64,000 nt of DNA. It comes from Micavibrio sp. (GTDB lineage: Bacteria; Pseudomonadota; Alphaproteobacteria; Micavibrionales; UBA2020). A model generated the notes under the pieces. It did no database searches. It saw nothing but the letters and a program-made list of their open reading frames with translations, and was not told the origin of the DNA. Made by a program: the position numbers and the translations under genes. Location: contig JAPWJZ010000004.1 of the NCBI GenBank assembly GCA_028283745.1, forward strand, positions 491,512 to 555,511, in the 5' to 3' direction. Positions 39,462 through 48,771 of this stretch are shown here, in pieces; the first letter of the stretch is position 1, and each line of letters opens with the position of its first letter.

Positions 39462-40597
39462 CTACAGATCGTCGTCCGCAGCAACGGCCGACGGCACACC
39501 ACCCTCGCGCCGCATCTTCAGATAGCCCCGAATAAACGGCTCAAGAGCGCCATCCAGCACCTTGTCCACATCGCCGACCTCCACGCGAGTGCGCAGATCC
39601 TTGGCCATACGATACGGCTGCAGCACATACGAGCGAATCTGCGAGCCGAAGTTGATCTCCAGCTTCGAGTCCTCCAATTGCTTGGAGGCCGCCCGCTTCT
39701 TCTCCATCTCGAACTCATACAGGCGCGAACGCAGCATCTTCATCGCCTTCTCTTTGTTCTTATGCTGCGAGCGCTCATTCTGGCAGCCCGCCACAATCCC
39801 CGGTCGGAAGATGCGTAATACGCACCGCCGAGTCCGTCGTATTGACGTGCTGACCGCCCTTGCCGCCCGAGCGATACGTATCGATCCGCAGCTCATCCGG
39901 CTTGATGTCGATCACAATCGAGTCATCGATCTCCGGCGAAACAAAGACGCTTGCAAAGCTCGTATGGCGCCGCTTGGCCGAATCGAACGGCGAGATACGC
40001 ACCAGACGATGCACCCCTGTTTCTCCGCTCAGCAGCCCAAAGGCATACTCGCCGGTGATCGTAAAGGTGGCGGACTTAATACCGGCTTCGTCGCCATCCT
40101 GAATTTCATTGATCTCGGTCTTGAAGCCTTCGCGTTCCGCCCAGCGCAGGTACATTCGCATCAGCATCTCAGCCCAGTCCTGCGACTCCGTGCCGCCTGC
40201 TCCGGGATGCACCGTCACAATCGCGTTCAGAGGATCGCTCTCCTCGGACAGCATCGTGCGCGACTCCATCTGCTCGGCAAACTCGCTCAACGCACCGATC
40301 TCACGCTGCAGATCGGCCTCCACCGAGTTCTCTCCCTCGCGCAGCAGCTCGAAGTAGGCCTCGATATCCTCTCCCCTGCGCTGCAACTCTGCATCATCGG
40401 CAAGCTGCGACTCCAGCCGCTTACGCTCGCGCATCAACGGTTGCGACTTGGCAGCATCAGCCCAGATCGCCGGATCGGCAATCTGTTCTTCCACGCGAGA
40501 CAGTTCGGTTTTCAGTCGGGGCGAGTCAAAGATACTCCCGCAGGTCACGCACCTTCTCGCGCACCGGGGAGTAAGCAAATTCCAGATCACTCAGCAT
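39462..40597 (-). CDS. prfB: Peptide chain release factor 2 (programmed +1 frameshift near the N-terminus; additional apparent +1 indel after the GGQ motif)
   Basis: Minus strand from 40597: MLSDLEFAYSPVREKVRDLREYL-CTT-TGA-C, then DSPRLKTELSRVEEQ...GGKGGQHVNTTDSAVRITHLPTG; C-terminus [29 protein letters not shown] lies in the next frame (ORF 39462-39896). Confidence 0.93.
40525..40531 (-). promoter_or_regulatory. prfB: prfB autoregulatory programmed +1 frameshift site (CUU UGA C)
   Basis: Minus strand cgggagtatCTTTGActcg; in frame with the ATG at 40597; SD-like gcgggag just upstream of the slippery codon, as in classical prfB. Confidence 0.93.
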
Positions 40598-40603
40598 ACA
40601 GCG

Positions 40604-42175
40604 CTAGTGTACCGTCTCCTGCCCCCGCATGCCGAACCCAAGAAACCCAAACGACACAAAGACGCACAGCCAGCCGACCCAGTCACCGTTGCGCGTGTAG
40701 AAGGTCGTTCCTGAAACAAAGTCAAACCCCGCCTGCAGGGCGCCGCGCTCATGCCGCGGCAGCGTCGCTCCCTGCACTCCGTTCGGATCGATCACAGTCG
40801 TCACCCCGGTATTGGTCGCCCGCAGCACCCAACGATGATTTTCCATCGCGCGCATCCGCACCATGTTCAGGTGCTCCCACGGCGCGCTGGAGTCGCCATA
40901 CCATCCATCGTCAGAGAGGTTCACCAACACATCGGCGCCTTCCTGCGCATACTCCCGCACCTCATCGCCAAAGATCGACTCATAGCAGATGAAGACGCCA
41001 AACCGGTGCCCGCCTGTAGAGAAGGTCACCTTCTCTTCTCCAGGAGTAAACGTACCGGCGTTCTCCAGCAGATGCCCAGCAAAGAAGAACAGGTCCTTGT
41101 AAGGCACATACTCGCCAAAAGGCACCAGATGCATTTTGTCGTAGTGTCCCGCGTAACTTCCATCCGGCGCAAAAAAGCTGGCCGAGTTATAAAACCTGTT
41201 CGGCGCCTCGCTCGTCTTACCCTGCGCAATGCGAATACTGTCAGCAATCACCGGAGCATGTTGCGTCTTGGCTAACGTCCCGGCTGCGGCGCGAAAACCA
41301 GCATCGCCATCAAAAAAATCCGCAGGTGCCTCCGGCCACAAAATCACCGCAGGAGCTACGCTGGAAGCTCCCGCGCTCGGATGCTGCGAGTAACTCATCA
41401 GGCTGGCCAGTAGCTGATCCCGCGACTCGTGATTGTCCCCCTCGGCTCCCACCTTCAAGTTGTCCTGTACCAGAACCGCCTGCTGTGGAGCGGCCAACGC
41501 TGCAGGCTTCCACACAATCCCCAACGTAATCAGCAGGCACGCTACCAACGTCGCCCCCGCAAACGCCACACGACGCAAGCGTCCCGGTGCGAGCAGAAGG
41601 CCAGCGGCAAACAACGCATTGACCGTAGCAATCACCAGGGAAAGAGCCATCACCCCGCCCCAGGGAGCCAACCGCGTCAAGGCAAAATTATCCACCTGCG
41701 CGTAGCCCAGCAGATCCCACGGAAACCCTGTAATACGTGCCCGCGCTAACTCAGTCGCAACCCACAAAAAAGGCGCCGCCAGCAAAGCCGCCTCGCGGGA
41801 AACTTTTTCTCGTACCAGCCCCAGCAACCACGCAAAAAGCGCATGATACAAGCCGAGATAGAGGCTAAAAAGAATGAGAATGCCAAAGGAAACGATCTCT
41901 GGCAACGCTCCGTAGATATGCATCGTGGGGTAAATCCAGTAGCAATTGCCCAGATACCACAAGAAGCCGCAGAGATAGCCCAAAGAAACCGTTTCACGCA
42001 GTGTCGGCGCGGTTTCGCTTTTCTTACCGAGTAAAGCCACCAGCAATGGCACAAGACAAACCCAGCAAAAAATACTCCGCCAATACGCCACCGGCCCAGC
42101 AATCGGAAACGGAATAAGCTGCAAGCATGCAGAGAGAAGGATCAGCGTTCCATTGCGCGAAAACAGGGATGGCAT
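40604..42175 (-). CDS. lnt: Apolipoprotein N-acyltransferase
   Basis: Multiple TM helices; nitrilase domain with PEAPADFF, FGVFICYESIFGDEVREYAQEGADVLVNLSDDGWYGDSSAPWEHLNMVRMRAMENHRWVLRATNTG. Confidence 0.93.
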   Translation of the reverse strand: MPSLFSRNGTLILLSACLQLIPFPIAGPVAYWRSIFCWVCLVPLLVALLGKKSETAPTLRETVSLGYLCGFLWYLGNCYWIYPTMHIYGALPEIVSFGILILFSLYLGLYHALFAWLLGLVREKVSREAALLAAPFLWVATELARARITGFPWDLLGYAQVDNFALTRLAPWGGVMALSLVIATVNALFAAGLLLAPGRLRRVAFAGATLVACLLITLGIVWKPAALAAPQQAVLVQDNLKVGAEGDNHESRDQLLASLMSYSQHPSAGASSVAPAVILWPEAPADFFDGDAGFRAAAGTLAKTQHAPVIADSIRIAQGKTSEAPNRFYNSASFFAPDGSYAGHYDKMHLVPFGEYVPYKDLFFFAGHLLENAGTFTPGEEKVTFSTGGHRFGVFICYESIFGDEVREYAQEGADVLVNLSDDGWYGDSSAPWEHLNMVRMRAMENHRWVLRATNTGVTTVIDPNGVQGATLPRHERGALQAGFDFVSGTTFYTRNGDWVGWLCVFVSFGFLGFGMRGQETVH

Positions 42176-42275
42176 CGCAGTCGATGCTATCACTCAGCCT
42201 GAAAAATAAAGACGAAAGAAAGACGAAAACTAAACTCCGTCCCTATGAAAATCCGCGCATTTCTTTGCGGAAAAT

Positions 42276-42303
42276 TTGCGGCCACCCGTGCAATACCTAT
42301 AAC
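42276..42303 (+). promoter_or_regulatory. Putative sigma70-type promoter upstream of the AT-hook protein gene
   Basis: TTGCGG - 16 nt - TATAAC within an unusually AT-rich intergenic stretch. Confidence 0.4.
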
Positions 42304-42357
42304 CTGAATAAGTTGTTGAGAAGCAACGCAACTTAGATTTTTCACCGGGGAGAACCC

Positions 42358-42639
42358 ATGGACGTAACTCGTATTCTTTTGGAAATTGACGCGGAAATTG
42401 CACGCCTGCAGGAGGCCCGCATCGCCCTTATCAGCATCGGCGGTACTGGCACAGTGGCAGCGGCACCGGCGCGTCGTCGCGGCCGTCCCAAGGGAAGCAC
42501 CAACAAGCCGGCCGTCGCCGCGAAGGCAAAGGGCAAGCGCAACCTGACCCCCGAAGGCCGCAAGCGTATCGCAGAGGCCATGAAGCGCCGCTGGGCCGAG
42601 CATCGCTCCAAGGCCACCAAGGCCAAGTCCTCCAAGTAA
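42358..42639 (+). CDS. Small basic DNA-binding protein: N-terminal coiled-coil-like segment, AT-hook (RRRGRPKGSTNK), C-terminal basic helix
   Basis: 93 aa MDVTRILLEIDAEIARLQEARIAL...ARRRGRPKGSTNKP...LTPEGRKRIAEAMKRRWAEHRSK; RBS ggggag upstream. Confidence 0.8.
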   Translation: MDVTRILLEIDAEIARLQEARIALISIGGTGTVAAAPARRRGRPKGSTNKPAVAAKAKGKRNLTPEGRKRIAEAMKRRWAEHRSKATKAKSSK

Positions 42640-42649
42640 CTCACAGTCA

Positions 42650-42703
42650 ATGTACAAACAGGAGGAGCGCACCGACATCGGTGCGCTCCTCCTGTTTGTA
42701 CAT
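42650..42703. terminator. 26-bp perfect inverted repeat with 2-nt centre between convergent genes (candidate bidirectional terminator)
   Basis: ATGTACAAACAGGAGGAGCGCACCGA-CA-TCGGTGCGCTCCTCCTGTTTGTACAT, exact palindrome. Confidence 0.75.
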
Positions 42704-42715
42704 CCGTACTCTGCT

Positions 42716-43348
42716 TTAGCGAACCGCAATAATTTCGCGGGTGTTGTCTTTACCCAAATAAAAACGCACGTCGCTGTACCCGTTCAGAAAGCCTTCAATC
42801 TGCCGCGTCTGATACACGCCCTGCACCGGAAAATCCCCTACCGGCTGTAGCTCCACCTCAGAGCGGTCCGTAATGTGATACCGCGAAAACTGCGTCTCCG
42901 GACCAGCCTGCTTGCCATGGGAAAACGCCAGCAGACGTCCTCCCGGATGCAAGGCTTCTCGCAGCTTGGAAAACAGGATCGGCACCAGCGGCGGAGGCAG
43001 ATAATCTGCCGTATCCCACAGCAGCACCGCATCAAACTCGCGCCCGGCGAAGTCGAAGTTCGCTGCAGCGAACCGCTCAGCATCGAACGCCTGCTTGCCG
43101 TCCTCGCCGCTTGAAAACCAGTCCTGCTTTGTCGCCTCTTCCACGACATTCGCCATGTAGAAGCTGTGTCCCAGCTCTGTCAGGTAATTGATGTTGCCCG
43201 GAGAGGTTGCGCCGAAATCCAGCACGCGCAACCCCTCACGGTCCTTGAGAAACGTCAGCGTCTCTCCCCACCCGCGCGAAGAACGTATCGTTCGCTGATT
43301 CCCCTGGTTCTTGCCCGAGGAGTCGCTCTTACGACCGAACCAACCCAT
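42716..43348 (-). CDS. SAM-dependent methyltransferase-like protein
   Basis: LRVLDFGATSPGNINYLTELGHSFYMANV...FDAVLLWDTADYLPPPLVPILFSKLREALHPGGRLLAFSHG. Confidence 0.75.
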   Translation of the reverse strand: MGWFGRKSDSSGKNQGNQRTIRSSRGWGETLTFLKDREGLRVLDFGATSPGNINYLTELGHSFYMANVVEEATKQDWFSSGEDGKQAFDAERFAAANFDFAGREFDAVLLWDTADYLPPPLVPILFSKLREALHPGGRLLAFSHGKQAGPETQFSRYHITDRSEVELQPVGDFPVQGVYQTRQIEGFLNGYSDVRFYLGKDNTREIIAVR

Positions 43349-43363
43349 ATCATCTCCGGTTGT

Positions 43364-43906
43364 TTATGCCTCGTGGTTCTGCTCTTCCACCAACGCGTTC
43401 ACGCCGACCGGAACGCTCCCCTGTCCGAAGCTCCGTGCCGCCGCGGCCAATCCTGCAGGCATCGTTCCCTGCACCCGTGGCCCGCCAAAGAGGCTCGGCG
43501 TTCCGGCTTCGACTGCGGTCTCTGCTGCCGCCTGCGCCGGCTCTTCCGCCACCACGGGCTCAGCCGCTGCCGCGTCCCCTGCCGGGTCCACAAAACCACG
43601 CAGCGTTGCATCCGCTTCGATCGAAAGACGCTTGCTGTACAGGTTGCCGACAACGCTTGCCGTCGAGCGCAGCTCGATACGCTCTTCGGCCTGCAGCTTG
43701 CCTTCCACCTTACCCAGCACCACAATCTCTCGCGCTCTCAGGTCCGCACGCACCAGCGCTTCCCGGCCGATCGTCAACCGTCCGCCCTCTACGCTCACAC
43801 TTCCGTCGATCTGCCCTTCGATCAGCACATCTTCGCTCGAAATCAGCTCACCACGCAGCTTTGCAGAGCTTCCGATAATCGTTGCAGCGCTCTCGCCAAT
43901 CTTCAT
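43364..43906 (-). CDS. Bactofilin (polymer-forming cytoskeletal protein)
   Basis: TIIGSSAKLRGELISSEDVLIEGQIDGSVSVEGGRLTIGREALVRADLRAREIVVLGKVEGKLQAEERIELRSTASVVGNLYSKRLSIEADATLRG. Confidence 0.92.
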   Translation of the reverse strand: MKIGESAATIIGSSAKLRGELISSEDVLIEGQIDGSVSVEGGRLTIGREALVRADLRAREIVVLGKVEGKLQAEERIELRSTASVVGNLYSKRLSIEADATLRGFVDPAGDAAAAEPVVAEEPAQAAAETAVEAGTPSLFGGPRVQGTMPAGLAAAARSFGQGSVPVGVNALVEEQNHEA

Positions 43907-44083
43907 CCGGTCAATCCTCGTTTCCTAACGGTGCGTCCGTGTTACCGCCTCAGCAATACCGGTTGCCCTTTCCGGAACTATACTCAAGCGCCCTGACGCG
44001 GCACAATCACGAGAGGCACAGTTTCTGCGTCTAATGCTCGCAGCGGGGGAACACATCTTTTGTTTTCAGCAAAACAAACACGC

Positions 44084-44926
44084 GGAATGCGTTGCACTCT
44101 CATCGCCATTGGCACACTCTTCACATTTGGCGTGCGTGCGCAGGATCTCCCTCAGGAGCCTGCCGCCTCCTGGGTCAAAAGCGCTGCCGAGCGTGAACTC
44201 CACATCATCGACGACGACGGCACCTTCCCCGTCCGCTACCGCATGCGCCGCATCGACAACAAACGCGACGTCACGCGAGAGATCATCGAAAGTCGCGACG
44301 GCTCCGTCGCCCGCACCGTGCTCCTCAACGGCAAGCCTCTCAGCGCAGAGGACGATGCCGCCGAGCGCAATCGCCTGCAGGCGATTCTGGACGATCCCGC
44401 CGACTTCCTGAAGTCGCGCAAACGCAACTCAACCGCGCGCTCCTACGCCATGAACCTCGTGCGCCTGATGCCTCAGGCGATGCTCTACACCTACGTTCCC
44501 GGACAACCGCAGCCCCCCAACGCCACGGGACCGCAGATCGTGCTCGACTTCAAGCCCGACCCTAAGTTTCATCCTCCCACCACCATCTCCGAGCTGCTCA
44601 CCGGCCTGCAGGGCCGCATGTGGATCGACAAGCGCAGCGGAGTGCTCACCCGCATCGAAGGGCAGGTCATCAAGCCCGTCAACTTCGGCTGGGGCGTGCT
44701 CGCGCACATCTACCCGGGCGGAACGGTGGACTTCGAGCAAGCGCCCGCCGGCAATGGCCGTTGGGTCTACTCCCACCTGGAGGAGCACATCGTCATCCGC
44801 GAGGTTCTCGTCCATACCGCGCACGAAGACAACCGCATAATGGCAGCCGATATCCATCTGCTGGCCGCCCCGCTCTCCTACCGGGAAGCGATCAGGCAGC
44901 TACTCGAGATGCCTCTGCCTCGCTAG
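44084..44926 (+). CDS. Secreted protein of unknown function
   Basis: Signal-peptide-like MRCTLIAIGTLFTFGVRAQ; 281 aa open frame; no family recognised. Confidence 0.7.
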   Translation, partial: GMRCTLIAIGTLFTFGVRAQDLPQEPAASWVKSAAERELHIIDDDGTFPVRYRMRRIDNKRDVTREIIESRDGSVARTVLLNGKPLSAEDDAAERNRLQAILDDPADFLKSRKRNSTARSYAMNLVRLMPQAMLYTYVPGQPQPPNATGPQIVLDFKPDPKFHPPTTISELLTGLQGRMWIDKRSGVLTRIEGQVIKPVNFGWGVLAHIYPGGTVDFEQAPAGNGRWVYSHLEEHIVIREVLVHTAHEDNRIMAADIHLLAAPLSYREAIRQLLEMPLPR

Positions 44927-44951
44927 CAGGCTCCCCCTCCCGCGCACAGCC

Positions 44952-45797
44952 CTACGCACCCGCGCGCCGTTCTTTCTCTTGGTCCTTCGCCGCGCGCCAT
45001 AGCGCCTCCAGCTCTTCGACGTCCTTGCTTTCCAGTGCTTCGCTGCCCCCCGCCTCTGCTTCCATCGCGGCAAAGCGGCGGCGAAACTTCGCATTGGCGG
45101 CACGAAGCGCGCCTTCCGGGTCCACCTTCAGGTGTCGGCCCAGATTGACCGCGGTAAACATCAGGTCGCCAAACTCCTCTTCCACCTGCTCGCGCTTATG
45201 CGCTTCGACTTCAACCATCAGCTCGGCGATCTCTTCATCCAGCTTGGCAAACAGCCCGCTGGCGTCCGGCCAGTCAAACCCCACCTTGGCCGCTCGCGAG
45301 CCAAGCTTCTGCGCTTCCAGCAAGGCTGGCATGGCACGCGGCACATCGCTCAACAGCGACATCGGCTGCTCCGCACGGTCCTTCTTCTCCTGCTTCTTGA
45401 CCGCCTCCCAGGTTGTGACCACAGCGTCTGCGTCTGAGGCCACCGCCTCGCCAAACACGTGGGGATGACGGCGAAGCAGCTTCGCACTCAGCGCCTCCGC
45501 CACATCCTGAATCGTGAAGTAGCCGGCATCACGGGCCATCTGGGCATAGAACAGCACCTGCAGCAGCAGATCGCCCAGCTCGTCCTTCAGCTCCGGCCAT
45601 GCGCGTCTTTCGATGGCATCAAAGACTTCGTACGTTTCTTCCAGCGTATGCCGCTTGATCGAGTCAAAGGTCTGCTCCTGATCCCACGGACAACCATCCG
45701 GTCCCCGCAGGCGGGCCATAATGGCAGCGGCTTTGGCAAAGGCTTCCGCGGCTTGCGCCTGCGCATCCACGTCGTAAGGCTTCTTCGTAGCGTCCAT
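44952..45797 (-). CDS. mazG: Nucleoside triphosphate pyrophosphohydrolase MazG
   Basis: LRGPDGCPWDQEQTFDSIKRHTLEETYEVFDAIERRAWPELKDELGDLLLQVLFYAQMA; second MazG repeat EIAELMVEVEAHKREQVEEEFGDLMFTAVNLGRHL. Confidence 0.95.
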   Translation of the reverse strand: MDATKKPYDVDAQAQAAEAFAKAAAIMARLRGPDGCPWDQEQTFDSIKRHTLEETYEVFDAIERRAWPELKDELGDLLLQVLFYAQMARDAGYFTIQDVAEALSAKLLRRHPHVFGEAVASDADAVVTTWEAVKKQEKKDRAEQPMSLLSDVPRAMPALLEAQKLGSRAAKVGFDWPDASGLFAKLDEEIAELMVEVEAHKREQVEEEFGDLMFTAVNLGRHLKVDPEGALRAANAKFRRRFAAMEAEAGGSEALESKDVEELEALWRAAKDQEKERRAGA

Positions 45798-45871
45798 CGT
45801 TCCAACAGAGTACGCGTTCCTGCAGCCTGCGGCGTTTTCCTGCGTCCAATATGCTGGTTCTGAAAAGCAAA

Positions 45872-47896
45872 ATGGATCTGCTCGAAAAAATTCGCACGCT
45901 GCCCACCGGCCCCGGCTGCTACCTCTACAAAAACGCGGAGGGAGAGGTCATTTATGTGGGCAAGGCCAAGAACTTGCGCTCCCGCGTGCGCAGCTATTTC
46001 CTGGAAAAAAACCAGCTCGCCAACCGCAAGACCGGCTCGCTGATGCGCGAGGCTGTCGACCTCGAATACATCACCGTCGGCAACGAACGCGAAGCGCTCG
46101 CGCTGGAAAACAACCTCATCAAGCAGCGCAAGCCGCGCTTCAACATCCTGCTGCGCGACGACAAGACCTACCCCTACATCAAGCTCACACTCTCCGACCG
46201 CCACCCCAAAGTCTTCGTCACCCGCAAGCTGCGCAAAGACGGCTCCGCCTACTTTGGCCCCTACTTCCCCGGCAACCTCGCGCACCGGCTCGTGGACGTC
46301 ATCCACCGCGCCTTCCTGATCCCTTCCTGCAAGGTCGATCTCAATCGCTACCATCCGCGCGCCTGCCTGCAGTACTACATCAAGCGCTGCCTTGGCCCCT
46401 GCGTGCAGGACCTCATCTCCACCGAAGAGTATCGCCAGGTCATCCGGGACGTGCAGCTCTTCCTCGAAGGCCGTCCCAACGAGCTCGAAAGCCGCCTGAC
46501 CGAGCGCATGGAGCAAGCCGCCGAAAACATGCACTTCGAGCTCGCCGCGCGGCTCCGCGATCAGATCATCACCGTCCAGCAAGCACAGGACCGCCAGCGC
46601 ATCGCCTCTCCTGGCGACGAGGACGCCGACGTCTTCGGCTTCCACTTCGAAAAGGACATGCTCGCCGTCAATCTCTTCCACATGCGCGGAGGCAAGATCG
46701 TCGATCGCCGCGACATGTTCTGGGAAGACCTCCCGGACTTCGAAGAATCCCCGGCCGACGACGCCGACTCGCTCGACACAGGCGGCGATGCCGACTACAT
46801 CGCCGACGCCGCGCTCGAACCCGACCCTGCTCACCCTGCACCGCAGATCGCCGCAGCCAGCCCTCGCAGCGAAGAGCACTCCACGCTCTCTGCGCGCACC
46901 GACGGCCTGCGCGCGCAGTTCTCTCCCGCCACATTCTTCTCCGCTCTGCTCAAACAGCTCTACCTTGACCAGAGCTACGTCCCACGCCACATCTACGTTC
47001 CCGTGGACTTCCCCGACCGCCAGCTCCTCTCCGAGGAACTACGCGAGCGCTCCGGCCACAAAATCGATATCGCAGCCCCGCAGCGCGGGGACAAACGTTC
47101 TCTCGTCGACCTCGTCTGCCAGAACGCCAAGCAAAGCTACGATCAGCGCTTCCGTGTCCTGCAGCCCTCGCTGCGCAGCATGCAGGAGGCTCTGCAGGAC
47201 GCCCTCACCCTGCCCGAGCTTCCCGAACGCATCGAGTGCTTCGATATCTCCCACATTCAGGGCGCCGAAACCGTAGCCTCCATGGTCGTCTGGGAAAAGG
47301 ACGGCATGAAGAAGAGCGACTACCGCAAGTTCCAGGTCAAAACCGTCAGCGGTGTCGATGACTTCGCCTCCATGCGCGAGATCGTGCACCGCCGCTACTC
47401 GCGCCTGCAGGCCGAAAACAAGCCTATGCCTTCGCTTATCCTCATCGACGGCGGCCTCGGCCAGCTACATGCCGCCGCCGCCGCGCTTGAAGAGCTCGGC
47501 CTCACCACGCAGCCGCTCGCATCGATCGCCAAGAAGGAAGAGATCGTCTACGTCTACGGGCAGGAAGATGATCCCGTCGTGCTCGACCGCCGCAGCCCCG
47601 TACTCCATGTCATCCAAAAGATCCGCGACGAGAGCCACCGCTTCGCCATCACCTACCACCGCAAGCGCCGCCAGATTCGCGACCGCAGCAGCGAGCTCGA
47701 TGAGATTCCCGGCGTAGGCGCCATCACCCGGCAGCGCCTGCTCACTCACTTCGGCAGCGTCCGCGCGCTCAAGGAAGCCGCCGAGAAGAACCCCGACTCC
47801 CTGCTCGCTGTCGCCAACAAAACCACCGCAGAAAAAATCCGGCGCTTCTTCGTCGAAGAAACGCCGGAGGATCTCGTCCAGATTCAATCGAGCTAG
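45872..47896 (+). CDS. uvrC: Excinuclease ABC subunit UvrC with an acidic/Ala-rich insertion
   Basis: LPTGPGCYLYKNAEGEVIYVGKAKNLRSRVRSYF (GIY-YIG), RIECFDISHIQGAETVASMVVW, LIDGGLGQL, IPGVGAITRQRLLTHFGSV (HhH). Upstream ATG at 45851 also possible. Confidence 0.96.
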   Translation: MDLLEKIRTLPTGPGCYLYKNAEGEVIYVGKAKNLRSRVRSYFLEKNQLANRKTGSLMREAVDLEYITVGNEREALALENNLIKQRKPRFNILLRDDKTYPYIKLTLSDRHPKVFVTRKLRKDGSAYFGPYFPGNLAHRLVDVIHRAFLIPSCKVDLNRYHPRACLQYYIKRCLGPCVQDLISTEEYRQVIRDVQLFLEGRPNELESRLTERMEQAAENMHFELAARLRDQIITVQQAQDRQRIASPGDEDADVFGFHFEKDMLAVNLFHMRGGKIVDRRDMFWEDLPDFEESPADDADSLDTGGDADYIADAALEPDPAHPAPQIAAASPRSEEHSTLSARTDGLRAQFSPATFFSALLKQLYLDQSYVPRHIYVPVDFPDRQLLSEELRERSGHKIDIAAPQRGDKRSLVDLVCQNAKQSYDQRFRVLQPSLRSMQEALQDALTLPELPERIECFDISHIQGAETVASMVVWEKDGMKKSDYRKFQVKTVSGVDDFASMREIVHRRYSRLQAENKPMPSLILIDGGLGQLHAAAAALEELGLTTQPLASIAKKEEIVYVYGQEDDPVVLDRRSPVLHVIQKIRDESHRFAITYHRKRRQIRDRSSELDEIPGVGAITRQRLLTHFGSVRALKEAAEKNPDSLLAVANKTTAEKIRRFFVEETPEDLVQIQSS

Positions 47897-48771
47897 TTCG
47901 AAGAGCCGCCAAAGGTATTGCAGCTGGAAAGATCACCGCCTGTAAAGCCACGCTTGAACCACGTCTCGCGTTGCTGGCTGGAACCATGCGTCCAGCTTTC
48001 AGGGCTCACCGAGCGTCCGCTCATCTTCTGCAGATGATCGTCTCCCACCGCCGCCGCCGCGCTCAGCGCATCATGGATATCTGCATCGTGAATCACGCCG
48101 CGCTGCTGTGCCGAGTGCGCCCACACCCCCGCATAGCAATCCGCCTGCAGCTCAAGATCCACCGAAAGATGGTTCTTCTCAGAAGGCTCCGCGCGCATCA
48201 GCCGCTGTACCTTCTCCTCCGTCCCCAGCAGGTTCTGCACATGATGCCCCAGCTCATGAGCGATCACATACGCCTGCGCGAAATCCGCCGTGCTGCCGCC
48301 AAACTTCTTTAGTTCATCCCAGAAGCCCAGGTCGATGTACACCTTCTGATCCGCAGGGCAATAAAACGGACCAGTGGCCGACTCCGCCGTGCCGCAGCCA
48401 GAATATGTCTGGTTGCGGAAGAGCACCAGCTTCGCATGCGTATACTCGCGCCCATGCTGTTCGAAGTTCCCGGTCCAGAACTTCTGCACATCGTTCAGCG
48501 TCCAGGAGATCAGGTGCGCATCGCGATCCTCTTCCTGCGTCGACATCGAGCGCGGTACCTCCCGCTGCGTCTCCGCGCTCGGCGCTGTTTGCGCCCCACC
48601 GCCATGCAGGAACGCTCCAAGATAGTTGCGCCCTGTAATCAGGCTGACCACCAGCAACACCAGCACCCCGACAATCCCAACACCGCCCCCACCGAAGCCG
48701 CCGCCGCCACTCCCTGAGTCTTCGCGGCGGTCTTCAATGTCATTGCTCATCTGGCCAGATTGCCAATCCAT
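47893..48771 (-). CDS. Neutral zinc metallopeptidase (YpfJ family)
   Basis: MDWQSGQMSNDIEDRR...CPADQKVYIDLGFWDEL...AYVIAHELGHHVQNLLG (HExxH)...LQADCYAGVWAH. Confidence 0.92.
   Translation of the reverse strand: MDWQSGQMSNDIEDRREDSGSGGGGFGGGGVGIVGVLVLLVVSLITGRNYLGAFLHGGGAQTAPSAETQREVPRSMSTQEEDRDAHLISWTLNDVQKFWTGNFEQHGREYTHAKLVLFRNQTYSGCGTAESATGPFYCPADQKVYIDLGFWDELKKFGGSTADFAQAYVIAHELGHHVQNLLGTEEKVQRLMRAEPSEKNHLSVDLELQADCYAGVWAHSAQQRGVIHDADIHDALSAAAAVGDDHLQKMSGRSVSPESWTHGSSQQRETWFKRGFTGGDLSSCNTFGGSSN

Noticed and set aside
45587-46990. 467-aa minus-strand ORF
   Set aside because: Antisense to uvrC, and only its tail overlaps mazG in a different frame; no conserved motifs.
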